Notes: a model not told the origin generated them from the sequence alone. A stretch of DNA of 64,000 nucleotides from Amphritea pacifica (GCF_016924145.1 NZ_JAFFZO010000025.1:16998-80997), one strand, 5' to 3'; positions 1 to 10,901 are shown, counted from the first letter of the stretch. Numbers and translations: made by a program.

Positions 1-970
1 TGCCCATAAACGGCTGTGGTTTTTCGTTGTAAGTGCCGGTGCGTAGTTTACTGCACAGATCAACCAAGAGGTCCAGATAATGGTCACCCCAGCTGGAGGC
101 TGGTAATAGCAGCCGACGGGCACAGGTGCAGCGCTGCCCGGCACTGATAAAGGCAGATATGATGGTGTCATGCAGGGCGGCTTTGAGGTGCTGTACCGGG
201 GTGATCAGCAGGGGGTTATTACCACCCATCTCCAGTGCCAGAATTTTTTCTGGCTGCCCGCCAAACTGGCGGTGAAGCAACTGACCGGTCACCGCACTAC
301 CGGTAAAAAATAGACCATCGATACCTGGGTTTGAGGCGAGTGTTTTGCCAGTGTCACTATCGCCCTGAACCAGGTTCAGTACGCCGTCAGGCAGTTCTGC
401 TTTTTGCCACAGATGTAACATCAGTTCGGCGCAGCGGGGGGTTAGCTCACTGGGTTTGAAAACCACGGTGTTGCCCGCCAGCAGAGCCGGCACAATATGG
501 CCATTGGGCAGGTGCATAGGGAAGTTGTAGGGGCCGAATATCGCGACCACACCGTGGGGTTTATGCCGCAGCACCAGGTCTCCCTGAGGGGTGTGCTCGA
601 TCCGGGTCGGGCAGCGCTCTTTATGGGCCCGGATAGAGATGTCGGTTTTACCGATCATCGCGGTGATCTCGGTGCGGCTTTCCCACAGGGGCTTGCCGGT
701 TTCCTGGCCGATGGTATCCGCCAGCAGCTCAGCATACTCTTTCAGCAACTCGGTAAAGCGGATGATATAACTTTGGCGTTGCTCCAGAGTCATGTCACTC
801 CAGCGTGTGGTGGCGTTACGGGCCACTTCAACGGCCTGATTGACCTGCGCTGGTGTGGCGCTATGCCCCTCCCAAATCCGCTCGGCTGATCCCGGGTTCA
901 GTGAATTAAAGCTTGCGCCTTTACCCTGCAACCAGTGACCATTTATAAACAGAGATGCGTGTGCTTTCAT
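1..970 (-). CDS. astD: N-succinylglutamate 5-semialdehyde dehydrogenase AstD (partial, C-terminus outside window)
   Basis: Oxidises N-succinylglutamate semialdehyde to N-succinylglutamate with NAD+, step 4 of the arginine succinyltransferase (AST) pathway, in the cytoplasm. About 323 N-terminal residues are visible; the rest lies left of the window. Aldehyde dehydrogenase features seen in order are IFGPYNFPMHLPNGH (cofactor-binding region), FTGSAVTG, the general-base segment ALEMGGNNP and the catalytic cysteine region SAGQRCTCARR. The ATG at 970 has a good ribosome site (AGGAG) lying inside the end of astA, only 4 bp upstream, so the two are translationally linked. Last visible gene of the astC-M20-astA-astD operon. 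The motifs and context together leave little doubt. Confidence 0.95.
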   Translation of the reverse strand, partial: MKAHASLFINGHWLQGKGASFNSLNPGSAERIWEGHSATPAQVNQAVEVARNATTRWSDMTLEQRQSYIIRFTELLKEYAELLADTIGQETGKPLWESRTEITAMIGKTDISIRAHKERCPTRIEHTPQGDLVLRHKPHGVVAIFGPYNFPMHLPNGHIVPALLAGNTVVFKPSELTPRCAELMLHLWQKAELPDGVLNLVQGDSDTGKTLASNPGIDGLFFTGSAVTGQLLHRQFGGQPEKILALEMGGNNPLLITPVQHLKAALHDTIISAFISAGQRCTCARRLLLPASSWGDHYLDLLVDLCSKLRTGTYNEKPQPFMG

Positions 971-974
971 GGCT

Positions 975-2009
975 TTAGCTCCTGCTCTTTAAGGGCACTA
1001 CCCGGACTTTGTCACCCTCGCTCACCTGCAGCAGGTGCGCCAGCTCTGCAGTGAGGGTTATTCTGCCTTCGGACGGGGCGATCTCAACCACGGTGCAGCG
1101 GAAGTTTTGCAGTGAGGTATTACTGATCAGAAAGGGCTGTGTATGCTGCTGACAGGGGCCTATATGCACCTCCACATAGCGGCTTTTTCTGACCGCCCGG
1201 ATATCCTTAAGTTCGCAGGCAAGGGTGGGGCCGGCATCAAAAATATCGATATATTCCTCATAACGAAAGCCTTCGCTTTCCAGTAATTTCCGCGCAGGTA
1301 CGGTTTGTTCATGGACCTCACCGATCACCTGTCTGGCCGTTTCTGGCAGCAGGTGAATATAGATCGAGTGCTTGGGCATCAGCTCGGCGATAAACACCTT
1401 ATTGCCCAGGCCTGTGAGATAGTCCGCTTCAGAAAACTCCATACTGAAGAAGTGCCGTCCCAGTCCGTTCCAGAAGGGCGAGAGCCCCTCGGTATCGCTG
1501 ACACCGCGCATCTCTGCAATGATTTTGCCGGGGAAACGCTCTTTGAATTGCGCCAGAAACAGAAAACGGCAGCGTGACAGTAAGCCCCCGTTATGACCCT
1601 GCCGGTATTCCGGGGTCAGATACAGCGTGCAAACCTCAGTGCAGCCAGTATAGTCGTTGCAGAGATAGAGGGTCTGAAAGCTATTGTGGACCCCCAGTTC
1701 CCGGGAGGCATGAACAACCGTGCCCAGACGGTAGTGATAGAACGGTTCCCGCAGACCAACGGCGGACTCGATGCCACAGACGCCAACCACTTTGTTGTCC
1801 GGTGAAGCTTCCAGAACAAACAGGTAACTGGCACCCAGTGGATCCGCTTTGACCTGACTAAAGGCGACTTCAGAAGCGGCGATCTTTGCTTCAAGCAGTT
1901 CCCGGTTACAGGGAAGGGAGGTAAAGCCCGGACCGCTGTCCCGGGCCAGTTCACAGAGTCGATCCAGATCGGATGATCTGATTGGGCGAATTATGTTGAT
2001 ATCGTTCAT
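975..2009 (-). CDS. astA: Arginine N-succinyltransferase AstA
   Basis: Transfers succinyl from succinyl-CoA to the alpha-amino group of L-arginine, the first committed step of the AST pathway. The 344 residues match the usual length of AstA. N-terminal IIRPIRSSDLDRLCELA and the segment CTLYLTPEYRQGHNGGLLSR are typical of this GNAT-like family. The start at 2009 has a strong ribosome site (GGAG, about 8 bp upstream). Only one subunit gene is present here, unlike the paired aruF/aruG of Pseudomonas (family knowledge). It lies between an M20 hydrolase and astD on the same strand, with 59 bp and 4 bp gaps, consistent with one transcript. Confidence 0.96.
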   Translation of the reverse strand: MNDINIIRPIRSSDLDRLCELARDSGPGFTSLPCNRELLEAKIAASEVAFSQVKADPLGASYLFVLEASPDNKVVGVCGIESAVGLREPFYHYRLGTVVHASRELGVHNSFQTLYLCNDYTGCTEVCTLYLTPEYRQGHNGGLLSRCRFLFLAQFKERFPGKIIAEMRGVSDTEGLSPFWNGLGRHFFSMEFSEADYLTGLGNKVFIAELMPKHSIYIHLLPETARQVIGEVHEQTVPARKLLESEGFRYEEYIDIFDAGPTLACELKDIRAVRKSRYVEVHIGPCQQHTQPFLISNTSLQNFRCTVVEIAPSEGRITLTAELAHLLQVSEGDKVRVVPLKSRS

Positions 2010-2068
2010 CCCTAATCTCCTCGGTTTACCTGAAAACTGGAGTAAGCCGTCAAATCGCTGGCACCTGG

Positions 2069-3289
2069 TTACATTCTGTTTCTGAGCCAGGTGTCGGGTT
2101 GTTCTGCCAGCCGTAACAGGATCATTGCACTGAGCTGCGCCCGTTCAACCAGGCTGGGCAGCCGGATAAACTCACTATGGCTGTGAATATGGCCGCCCTG
2201 CACCCCCAGGGTATCAACATTGGGCAGCCCGGCCGCCGATAGATTATTACCGTCACAGCAACCGCCGGTTGACTCCCATGCGAGGGGCGCACCCAGTAGC
2301 CCGGAACACTCTGTTACCAGTTGAAACAGCGCCAGGTGGGCCTGGTCCAGCTGTTTTGGCGGGCGACCAAAACTGCCGTGTAGTGTCAGTGATATCCCCT
2401 CCTTGCTGTTGATCTGCTGTTGGATAATCTGCAACTGTTGCTGGCACCATTGTTCATCTGCGCTGATGCGGGTACGAATGTTGAAGCGACAACGTGCCTG
2501 ATCGGGCACCTGATTGGTCGTTTCTCCGCCATCTGCCACGCCGATATTGAGAGTGACGCCGTCTCGCCGGCCATTCAGTTGATCGACCGCAGTAATAAAC
2601 TCAGCCATGGCACAGATCGCATTGCGGCCGAGATGGTGTTCCCGGCCGGCATGAGCCTCTACGCCGGTGAAAAGGGCGGTAAAATTGCCGCTGCCCTTAC
2701 GCTCTCCCGCCAGTTGCCCGTTGGGCAGTGCCGGTTCGTAGATCAAGCCCAGGTCATGCTGTTGCGCCTGTTGGGCCAGGATTGCGGCGGAACCGGGGGA
2801 ACCGATCTCCTCGTCGGGATTCAGTATAACGGTCCAGCCCAGCCGTTGTGTCAGGGGCGACTGTTCAAAGGCGCTCAGGGCTTCCAGCATAACCAGCAGC
2901 CCGCCTTTCATATCGCTGACGCCGGGCCCCTGCAGCGTCTGGTCATCCAGCCACTGACACCGCTGAAACGCTGAATCAGCCGGGAATACTGTATCCAGAT
3001 GTCCGGTGAGCAACACCTGTAACGGAGCGTCCGGGCGTTTGCTCAGAATATGCAGATCTCCCAGACGGTGTTCTTCGGCAGAGCCATCGGTGCGAAGCTG
3101 AGTAGAGGCTGCTACGGCGTGCTGCTGATGATGACAGTTGAGCCGTGCACAAAACATCTTGCTCAGCAGTTCACCAACCTGATTGACTCCGGCCCGGTTG
3201 AGGGTGCCGGAATTAATCTGCGCCAGTTTCACCAGGGTTTCGGTTAAGGGGGGCTGGCGTTCGGTGATTGAACTCAGCAGGGCATCCAT
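2069..3289 (-). CDS. M20-family metallopeptidase/hydrolase (carboxypeptidase G2-like) inside the ast operon
   Basis: A 406-residue zinc-dependent hydrolase of the M20/ArgE/DapE/CPG2 superfamily. Metal and catalytic motifs are visible: LTGHLDTVFP (first metal His plus Asp), GVSDMKGG (bridging Asp), PDEEIGSPGS (catalytic Glu and metal Glu), YEPALPNG and a C-terminal HSHSEF. The family removes acyl or amino-acid groups from amides. Its place 9 bp after astC and 59 bp before astA suggests a substrate related to arginine or succinyl-amino acids, but the sequence does not show which one. It is not the usual AstE (M14-type succinylglutamate desuccinylase) and is clearly different from the argE gene at 42311-43462. 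Confidence 0.88.
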   Translation of the reverse strand: MDALLSSITERQPPLTETLVKLAQINSGTLNRAGVNQVGELLSKMFCARLNCHHQQHAVAASTQLRTDGSAEEHRLGDLHILSKRPDAPLQVLLTGHLDTVFPADSAFQRCQWLDDQTLQGPGVSDMKGGLLVMLEALSAFEQSPLTQRLGWTVILNPDEEIGSPGSAAILAQQAQQHDLGLIYEPALPNGQLAGERKGSGNFTALFTGVEAHAGREHHLGRNAICAMAEFITAVDQLNGRRDGVTLNIGVADGGETTNQVPDQARCRFNIRTRISADEQWCQQQLQIIQQQINSKEGISLTLHGSFGRPPKQLDQAHLALFQLVTECSGLLGAPLAWESTGGCCDGNNLSAAGLPNVDTLGVQGGHIHSHSEFIRLPSLVERAQLSAMILLRLAEQPDTWLRNRM

Positions 3290-3298
3290 AATCTTCGC

Positions 3299-4540
<1,242 letters not shown>

Positions 4541-4592
4541 CTAAGTTTAGACGCTGAAACAGATAGAGCAGTACTATTTCAACCGTTAGGGC

Positions 4593-4617
4593 AAAAAAAA
4601 AAGCACCCATCGGGTGC
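4593..4617 (-). terminator. Rho-independent terminator of the glnK-amtB-glnK operon
   Basis: Six-base-pair GC-rich stem (GCACCC/GGGTGC, 4603-4608 with 4612-4617) with a three-base loop; on the minus strand it is followed by an unbroken run of ten T. It lies 27 bp after the glnK stop and separates that operon from astC downstream. Confidence 0.9.
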
Positions 4618-4643
4618 CTTTAATCGATAAATTATTCAGTGGC

Positions 4644-5084
<441 letters not shown>

Positions 5085-5099
5085 TTAATAAAACGTCAG

Positions 5100-5121
5100 A
5101 AGGGGAGCCAAGGCTCCCCTT
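5100..5121 (-). terminator. Strong hairpin between amtB and the second glnK
   Basis: Ten-base-pair inverted repeat (AAGGGGAGCC/GGCTCCCCTT) with a two-base loop, 31 bp after the amtB stop. On the minus strand no T-run follows directly, so it is a weak terminator or an mRNA-processing/stability hairpin that would lower expression of the distal glnK relative to amtB. That role is inferred. Confidence 0.55.
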
Positions 5122-5151
5122 TTAAGGATATGTTATATCCAGCGGGTAAAA

Positions 5152-6411
5152 TTACTTACCTGAAGTGAACTCAGGGTAAGCTTCCATACCGCATTCAGCA
5201 AGATCCACACCTTCGTACTCTTCCTCTTCGCTGACACGGATGCCGATAACTGCTTTGAGGATGGCCCAGACGACCAGGCTGGTGACGAAGACCCATACAA
5301 AGATGGTTACCGCACCGATCAACTGGCCACTGAAGCTTACATCGCCGTTGGTAACCGGTACCAGCAGCAGACCCAGCAGACCACAGACACCGTGTACAGA
5401 GATCGCACCGACGGGATCATCGATACGCAGCTTGTCCAGAGTGATGATGGCAAATACCACCAGAACACCACCGATGGCACCGAACAGGGTTGCCTGCAGT
5501 GCGGTAGGTGTTGATGGCTCTGCTGTGATTGCTACCAGACCCGCCAGAGCGCCGTTCAGCAGCATGGTCAGGTCGGCCTTGCCGAACAGCATGCGGGCAG
5601 TGATCAGCGCCGCGATAGAGCCACCGGCTGCCGCCGTGTTAGTGTTCAGGAATACCATTGCTACAGAGTGAGCGTTGGCGATATCGCCCAGTTTCAGCAC
5701 GGAACCGCCGTTGAAACCGAACCAGCCCATCCACAGGATGAAGGTACCCAGCGTGGCCAGGGGCAGGTTAGCACCCGGGATAGCGTTAACACCGTTGGCG
5801 GTGTATTTGCCTTTACGGGCACCCAGCAGCAGAACACCTGCCAGTGCTGCAGCAGCACCCGCCATGTGCACGATACCAGAACCGGCAAAGTCTGAGAAAC
5901 CCAGGTCGCCCAGGTTGTACATGCCGAATACGTCAGCACCGTTCCAGGTCCATGAACCTTCCATTGGGTAGATGATACCGGTCATTACTACAGCGAAGGC
6001 GAGGAAAGCCCACAGCTTCATCCGCTCGGCAACCGCACCGGAAACGATAGACATAGCGGTAGCAACAAATACGACCTGGAAGAAGAAGTCAGACGCGCCG
6101 GAGTAAACCGAGTCGCCATCGAAGCCCGCTTCAGCAGAGTCCGCCAGCACCTGATTCACATCAATCACACCAATAGTGCTCAGGAACAGGTCGCCGTCGT
6201 ACATAATGTGATAACCGCACACCATATACATGACGCAGGCAATCGAGAACAGGGCTACGTTTTTTGTCAGGATCTCGGTGGTGTTCTTAGAACGTACCAG
6301 ACCTGCTTCCAGCATGGCGAAACCTGCCGCCATCCACATAACTAATGCACCGCACACCAGAAAATAAAAGGTGTCCATCGCATATTGTAATTCAAAAATT
6401 TGATTTTCCAT
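5152..6411 (-). CDS. amtB: Ammonium transporter AmtB
   Basis: Inner-membrane trimeric Amt/Rh/MEP channel for ammonium, gated by GlnK. The protein of 419 residues has eleven predicted hydrophobic segments. The ammonium-site Asp and first twin His are in SDFAGSGIVHMAG and the second twin His in SVHGVCG. The ATG at 6411 is preferred because AGGGGGAAG lies just before it; an upstream in-frame TTG at 6429 lacks a good ribosome site. It has no cleavable signal peptide, unlike E. coli AmtB. Sandwiched between two glnK genes in one operon. Confidence 0.96.
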   Translation of the reverse strand: MENQIFELQYAMDTFYFLVCGALVMWMAAGFAMLEAGLVRSKNTTEILTKNVALFSIACVMYMVCGYHIMYDGDLFLSTIGVIDVNQVLADSAEAGFDGDSVYSGASDFFFQVVFVATAMSIVSGAVAERMKLWAFLAFAVVMTGIIYPMEGSWTWNGADVFGMYNLGDLGFSDFAGSGIVHMAGAAAALAGVLLLGARKGKYTANGVNAIPGANLPLATLGTFILWMGWFGFNGGSVLKLGDIANAHSVAMVFLNTNTAAAGGSIAALITARMLFGKADLTMLLNGALAGLVAITAEPSTPTALQATLFGAIGGVLVVFAIITLDKLRIDDPVGAISVHGVCGLLGLLLVPVTNGDVSFSGQLIGAVTIFVWVFVTSLVVWAILKAVIGIRVSEEEEYEGVDLAECGMEAYPEFTSGK

Positions 6412-6465
6412 CACTTCCCCCTGAAGCAAACGCTTAGAGTTGTTTTTTAGGTTGTAAGTCAGTTT

Positions 6466-6819
<354 letters not shown>

Positions 6820-6885
6820 CTAGTAAAACTGTTTTAAAGGGCTACGCTGGTTATCAGCGTAGCGATAAACGGTTGGTCCATACTA

Positions 6886-6901
6886 AGCATTGCACATGCC
6901 A
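6886..6901 (-). promoter_or_regulatory. Sigma-54 (RpoN) promoter of glnK-amtB-glnK
   Basis: On the minus strand the element reads TGGCATGTGCAATGCT, with the GG of the -24 box and the GC of the -12 box separated by exactly ten bases as required for RpoN. Transcription should start near 6875, about 70 bp before glnK. No other sequence in the intergenic region fits as well. Confidence 0.88.
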
Positions 6902-7001
6902 TAAAGTTATTTGTTATTTAAAAACAGTGGCTTATAATGATTTTAAGATGTTTTGCTATGGCCTTTGGAGGTTTTTGCGCGCTTTCTTGATGAGTCGCTG
7001 G

Positions 7002-7018
7002 TGCACAATTGTTGTGCA
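7002..7018. promoter_or_regulatory. NtrC-type enhancer site 1
   Basis: TGCACAATTGTTGTGCA, a perfect palindromic match to the GCAC-N7-GTGC pattern of NtrC sites, about 135 bp upstream of the predicted sigma-54 start. That is a typical enhancer distance. Confidence 0.82.
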
Positions 7019-7019
7019 G

Positions 7020-7034
7020 GCACTTTTTTGGTGC
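7020..7034. promoter_or_regulatory. NtrC-type enhancer site 2
   Basis: GCACTTTTTTGGTGC, again GCAC-N7-GTGC, centred 17 bp from site 1. Two adjacent sites would allow cooperative NtrC binding. The pair lies between the divergent glnK and ubiK genes, but only the glnK side carries a sigma-54 promoter. Confidence 0.8.
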
Positions 7035-7143
7035 GTCGATAGGTATGCATCGGTATGCCGCAACATCCGGGTCGGGATATTGGCCGGTTATTGGTATAGT
7101 CTTAACAGAGTTGAACAACCGATATTATTTGGAAATATGAGAT

Positions 7144-7410
7144 ATGATTAATCACAAAATACTGGAAGGGATCAGCGAGCAGATCGGCCAGTTATTTGAT
7201 CAGACCCGGCCCGGTTCAGCAGAATCTGAGATTCGGCAACAGATTAATGCCCTATTGCTGAGCGCGTTCAGACGGATGGACCTGGTCACCCGGGAGGAGT
7301 TTGATGCTCAGAGTGCTGTTTTGGCCCGTAGCCGCGCTAAACTGGAGCAGTTACAGTCAGAGCTTGAACAGCTTGAGAAAAAGGTCGGTCAGACCGTCAA
7401 TAAACCCTAG
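7144..7410 (+). CDS. ubiK: Ubiquinone biosynthesis accessory factor UbiK (YqiC/BMFP family)
   Basis: An 88-residue protein with an N-terminal amphipathic part and a C-terminal coiled coil (AKLEQLQSELEQLEKKVGQ), typical of the BMFP/UbiK family. UbiK trimerises, associates with membranes and helps the Ubi complex in aerobic ubiquinone synthesis (family knowledge). It is divergent from the glnK operon and lies 20 bp before a GGDEF/EAL gene. The neighbourhood glnK-amtB / ubiK / comM is one I recognise from Pseudomonas and relatives. Confidence 0.88.
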   Translation: MINHKILEGISEQIGQLFDQTRPGSAESEIRQQINALLLSAFRRMDLVTREEFDAQSAVLARSRAKLEQLQSELEQLEKKVGQTVNKP

Positions 7411-7430
7411 TCACAGACCAAGGACACCCT

Positions 7431-9347
7431 ATGCATCTGCTTATGTATGCCTGCATCCTGCCTGATCTGAGTTATCAGTTCGCGACTCAGGAATATCTGG
7501 GCATGCTTGGCTGGCAGGGAGATGTGAGCGGCGTGCCGCTGTCTCAGGTGCACTCTGAGGAAGCGCTGTTTGAGTTGCGTCATGGGATGATGCTGGCCCG
7601 TTCAAAGGGGACCGCGACACTCTCCTGGCAACCGTTTGTGGAGGATCACAATCTCTGGCTACGGCTGGAAATTTTCTGGAACCCGGTTGCCCGGCTCTAT
7701 ACGGTTAATGCGATGCGAACCGGTCAGGCAGCAGGGCGCATGCTGTTCCAGGATCCGCAACAGGGGTTGTTCGACTACACCCCGCAGGCGGTTATGTTGC
7801 TGGATGGGGATAACCGCATCTATCGGGTAAACCCCAGCTTTTCAGAGGTTACCGGTTTCTCTTATGAAGATGTTGTGGGGCAGGGGCCGGGAATCGTCAC
7901 CAACCGGGAGATCTCTGCCGAACTGTTCGATCATCTGTGGCAGCAACTGATGCTCAGAGGGTTCTGGGAAGGGGAGTTGTGGAACCAGCATAAAGATGGC
8001 CATAGCTATCCGGCCTGGTATTCGCTGATGGCGCGCCGGGATGACAGTGGTGAGATCGACGGCTTTGTGGCTCAGTTTTCCGATATCAGCAGCTCCTATG
8101 GCGATCAGAACCGCTATAGTCATGCCAGCTACGATGCCCTGACCGGATTGCCGGATGAGTTTATGCTGCTCGATCAGTTGAATCAGCAGTTGCTGAGAGA
8201 CAGCCTCGGCCACCGGGGACGAGGGTTGCTATTATTACAGCTGAACAGCACCGGGGAGGCGGGCGGGGCGCTTATAGCCGCACTGGCTGCACGGCTCAGC
8301 GCTCAGGTGCGGGAAACCGATCTGTTGGCGATGGATCAGGAGCATAACTTTGTTTTCGTGCTTGAAGATTGTCCCGATGAGATGACTCTGGAGCAGTTTG
8401 CCGATCGGATTGGTGCGCTGCTGCAGGAACCCGTTGATATCGATGGACAACCCTTTGTGGTTCATCACACGATGGGCGGAGTGCTGGTCGAGAGTGGCGG
8501 TATCAGTGCTGAACTGATGCTGGACCGGGCCCGGCTGGTGCTGCGTACCCTGGAGAAGCAGCAGGGCTTTTGGCTGTATGATAAGTCTCTGGGGAGTGGT
8601 ACTGTGCTGAGTCGGGATACTCTGGGTCAGGCGGTGTCAGAGGGCTGGCTACAGCTACGCTTTAATCCGGTTTACTCTTTGCAGGAACATCATCTCGCTG
8701 CGGCTGAGGTGTCGCTGGCACTGAACCACCCACAACAGGGAATCTTGTCGCCGGAGCAGTTTATCCCTCAGCTATCCCGTTATGGTTTACTGCAGGATTA
8801 TCATCAGCAGCTGGAGCGTCAGTTGCTGCCAATGATCAAACTCTGGAGCGGCTTTGAACAGTTTCATAATCTCTGTATCAGGCTGCAGGATGAGGAGCTT
8901 TTTTCTGTAGCGGTGATCGAGCATCTGATCCGGCAGATGGTTAAGGTGGGCATACCGCCCCAGCGGCTGATGATCATTTTAAATTTTGTCCAGCTGCAGC
9001 TGTTTCCCGATGAGATCGAGGAGCTGAAAGCCCACGGGGTGCTGATACTGCTGGACCCACAGCAGCACTCACTCGGACGTTTGTCGCCGCAGTTGTTTCC
9101 CGATATGTTGCTGCTCAACGCGGGACTGGTGGAGCAGCAGATGCGTGATGATCGCTATATACGTGATGTCGAGACACTGATCTCTATGGCGCGGCAGAAT
9201 GATCTGGAGGTGATGGCGGAGGGGGTTCGCACCACCGGACAGATGACCCGGCTAACACAGCAGGGTTGTGTGCGCATGAGTGGTAAATATGTTGGACGTG
9301 ATCTGACCCTGGAGCAGTTGGTCGAACGGTTAGATCTGGAACACTGA
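7431..9347 (+). CDS. PAS-GGDEF-EAL protein with degenerate cyclic-di-GMP domains
   Basis: Soluble protein of 638 residues. A PAS domain lies at about 110-225 (VMLLDGDNRIYRVNPSF), a GGDEF-like domain at about 225-390 and an EAL-like domain at about 395-635. Both output domains have lost key residues: the GGDEF position reads EHNFVF, the EAL motif reads EVSLAL, and the DDFGTG metal loop is replaced by DPQQHSL. Only a few markers such as AEGV remain. It is therefore probably not an active cyclase or phosphodiesterase; a role as a cyclic-di-GMP sensor, RNA/protein regulator or scaffold is more likely, but unproven. Start has AAGGA 6 bp upstream. Confidence 0.85.
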   Translation: MHLLMYACILPDLSYQFATQEYLGMLGWQGDVSGVPLSQVHSEEALFELRHGMMLARSKGTATLSWQPFVEDHNLWLRLEIFWNPVARLYTVNAMRTGQAAGRMLFQDPQQGLFDYTPQAVMLLDGDNRIYRVNPSFSEVTGFSYEDVVGQGPGIVTNREISAELFDHLWQQLMLRGFWEGELWNQHKDGHSYPAWYSLMARRDDSGEIDGFVAQFSDISSSYGDQNRYSHASYDALTGLPDEFMLLDQLNQQLLRDSLGHRGRGLLLLQLNSTGEAGGALIAALAARLSAQVRETDLLAMDQEHNFVFVLEDCPDEMTLEQFADRIGALLQEPVDIDGQPFVVHHTMGGVLVESGGISAELMLDRARLVLRTLEKQQGFWLYDKSLGSGTVLSRDTLGQAVSEGWLQLRFNPVYSLQEHHLAAAEVSLALNHPQQGILSPEQFIPQLSRYGLLQDYHQQLERQLLPMIKLWSGFEQFHNLCIRLQDEELFSVAVIEHLIRQMVKVGIPPQRLMIILNFVQLQLFPDEIEELKAHGVLILLDPQQHSLGRLSPQLFPDMLLLNAGLVEQQMRDDRYIRDVETLISMARQNDLEVMAEGVRTTGQMTRLTQQGCVRMSGKYVGRDLTLEQLVERLDLEH

Positions 9348-9401
9348 AGCAGGGCTTGGCAAAAACAAGCCTGTTAAACCAATATCCAGGGATGGATTCG
9401 C

Positions 9402-10901
9402 ATGGCATTGGCAATAGTTCACACCCGGGCGCAGCTCGGTATTCAATCACCACCGGTTGCGGTGGAAGTTCATCTGTCGGGCGGTCTGCCCAGCTTTTCC
9501 ATTGTGGGGATGCCCGAAACCGGGGTCAAGGAGAGTCGCGAGCGGGTTCGCAGCTCGCTGCTTAACTGCGGCTTTGAGTTCCCGGCCCGGCGTATCACCG
9601 TTAATCTGGCACCCGCAGACCTGCCGAAAGAGGGCGGGCGCTACGACCTGGCGATAGCCATAGGCATTCTGATTGCCAGCGGCCAGCTGCCGCAAAACAG
9701 TGCAGATTGTTTTGAGTTTCTGGCGGAGCTGGCGCTGTCGGGCGAGCTGCGGCCGGTCTCGGGCGTCCTGCCGGTGGCGATGAGTTGTCGCAAGGCTGGC
9801 CGGAGTTTGTGGCTGGCGGCGGACAATGTTGAGGAAGCCGGGTTGGTGAGTGGCTTGCATCTTTTTAGTGCAGGGTCTCTGCTGGAGGTCAGCAACCATC
9901 TGGCGGCGGCCTCTCTGATCACACCGGCGCTGGCTTCAGGGTGGCAGACTGAAGCGGTTCAGGGGGCGGATATGTCTGATGTGCGCGGGCAGTATCAGGC
10001 AAAAAGAGCACTGGAAATTGCCGCCGGAGGTGGGCATAACCTGCTGTTGTGCGGGCCGCCGGGCAGTGGCAAAAGCATGCTGGCCAGCCGCTTACCCGGT
10101 ATTCTGCCGCCTCTGGCGCAGGACGAGCGCCTGGAGATCGCGGCTATCTACTCGATTGCCGGGATACAGGAGAAAAGTCTGTTTGCTGGCGTCCGCCCAT
10201 TTCGCACCCCGCATCATACCGCGTCTGCAGTGGCGCTGGTGGGCGGCGGCAGTAATCCCCGGCCTGGTGAGATCTCCCTGGCCCATCAGGGGGTTTTATT
10301 TCTGGATGAGCTGCCTGAATATAGCCGTCAGGTGCTGGAGGTGATGCGCGAGCCGCTGGAGTCGGGGGAGATCAACATCTCCCGTGCTGCCCTGCAAACC
10401 CGCTTTCCTGCCCGGTTTCAACTGGTTGCTGCGATGAACCCCTGCCCCTGTGGATATCGGGGAGATCAGAGTGGCCGGTGTCGCTGTACCCCGGATCAGG
10501 TGCAGCGCTATCAGGCAAAAATATCGGGACCGTTATTAGACCGGATCGACCTGCAGAGCTGGGTGCCAGGGCTGACTCCCGAGCAACTGATGGGACCGGC
10601 TGAAACCAGTGAGTGCAGCCGTGATATCAGAGCGCGGGTCGTCAGCGCCCGGGCTATTCAACAGCAGCGACAGGGGTGTATTAATGATCAGCTCAACGTT
10701 AAGGAGCTGGAGCAGTATTGCCAGCTGGGCGCTGAGCAGCAGCATTTGCTGATGCAGGCAATGGATAAGATGGGGTTGTCCGCCCGGGCTACGCATCGGG
10801 TATTGAAGGTCTCAAGAACCATTGCGGATCTGCAGGGGGAGGCGCAGATCAGTAACGCAGCGCTCCTGGAAGCTATTGGTTTGCGGCGCTCTCCGCTGTG
10901 A
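9402..10901 (+). CDS. comM: Mg-chelatase-like AAA ATPase ComM/YifB
   Basis: A 499-residue protein of the YifB/ComM family: N-terminal Lon-protease-like fold (residues about 20-170), AAA+ Mg-chelatase domain with Walker A GPPGSGKS at about 216-223 and Walker B LFLDELPEY, and a C-terminal ChlI domain. Zinc-type cysteines NPCPCGY are present. ComM is a hexameric branch-migration helicase that helps integrate transformed DNA (shown in Vibrio cholerae; family knowledge). The 3' end overlaps the convergent gene at 10873 by 29 bp. Confidence 0.93.
   Translation: MALAIVHTRAQLGIQSPPVAVEVHLSGGLPSFSIVGMPETGVKESRERVRSSLLNCGFEFPARRITVNLAPADLPKEGGRYDLAIAIGILIASGQLPQNSADCFEFLAELALSGELRPVSGVLPVAMSCRKAGRSLWLAADNVEEAGLVSGLHLFSAGSLLEVSNHLAAASLITPALASGWQTEAVQGADMSDVRGQYQAKRALEIAAGGGHNLLLCGPPGSGKSMLASRLPGILPPLAQDERLEIAAIYSIAGIQEKSLFAGVRPFRTPHHTASAVALVGGGSNPRPGEISLAHQGVLFLDELPEYSRQVLEVMREPLESGEINISRAALQTRFPARFQLVAAMNPCPCGYRGDQSGRCRCTPDQVQRYQAKISGPLLDRIDLQSWVPGLTPEQLMGPAETSECSRDIRARVVSARAIQQQRQGCINDQLNVKELEQYCQLGAEQQHLLMQAMDKMGLSARATHRVLKVSRTIADLQGEAQISNAALLEAIGLRRSPL

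Noticed and set aside
5240-5971. Long antisense frames opposite amtB
   Set aside because: They are shadows of the amtB reading frame; there is no ribosome site or family resemblance.
6873-7151. A 92-residue frame upstream of ubiK
   Set aside because: It covers the sigma-54 promoter and the two NtrC palindromes of the glnK operon and has no credible start.
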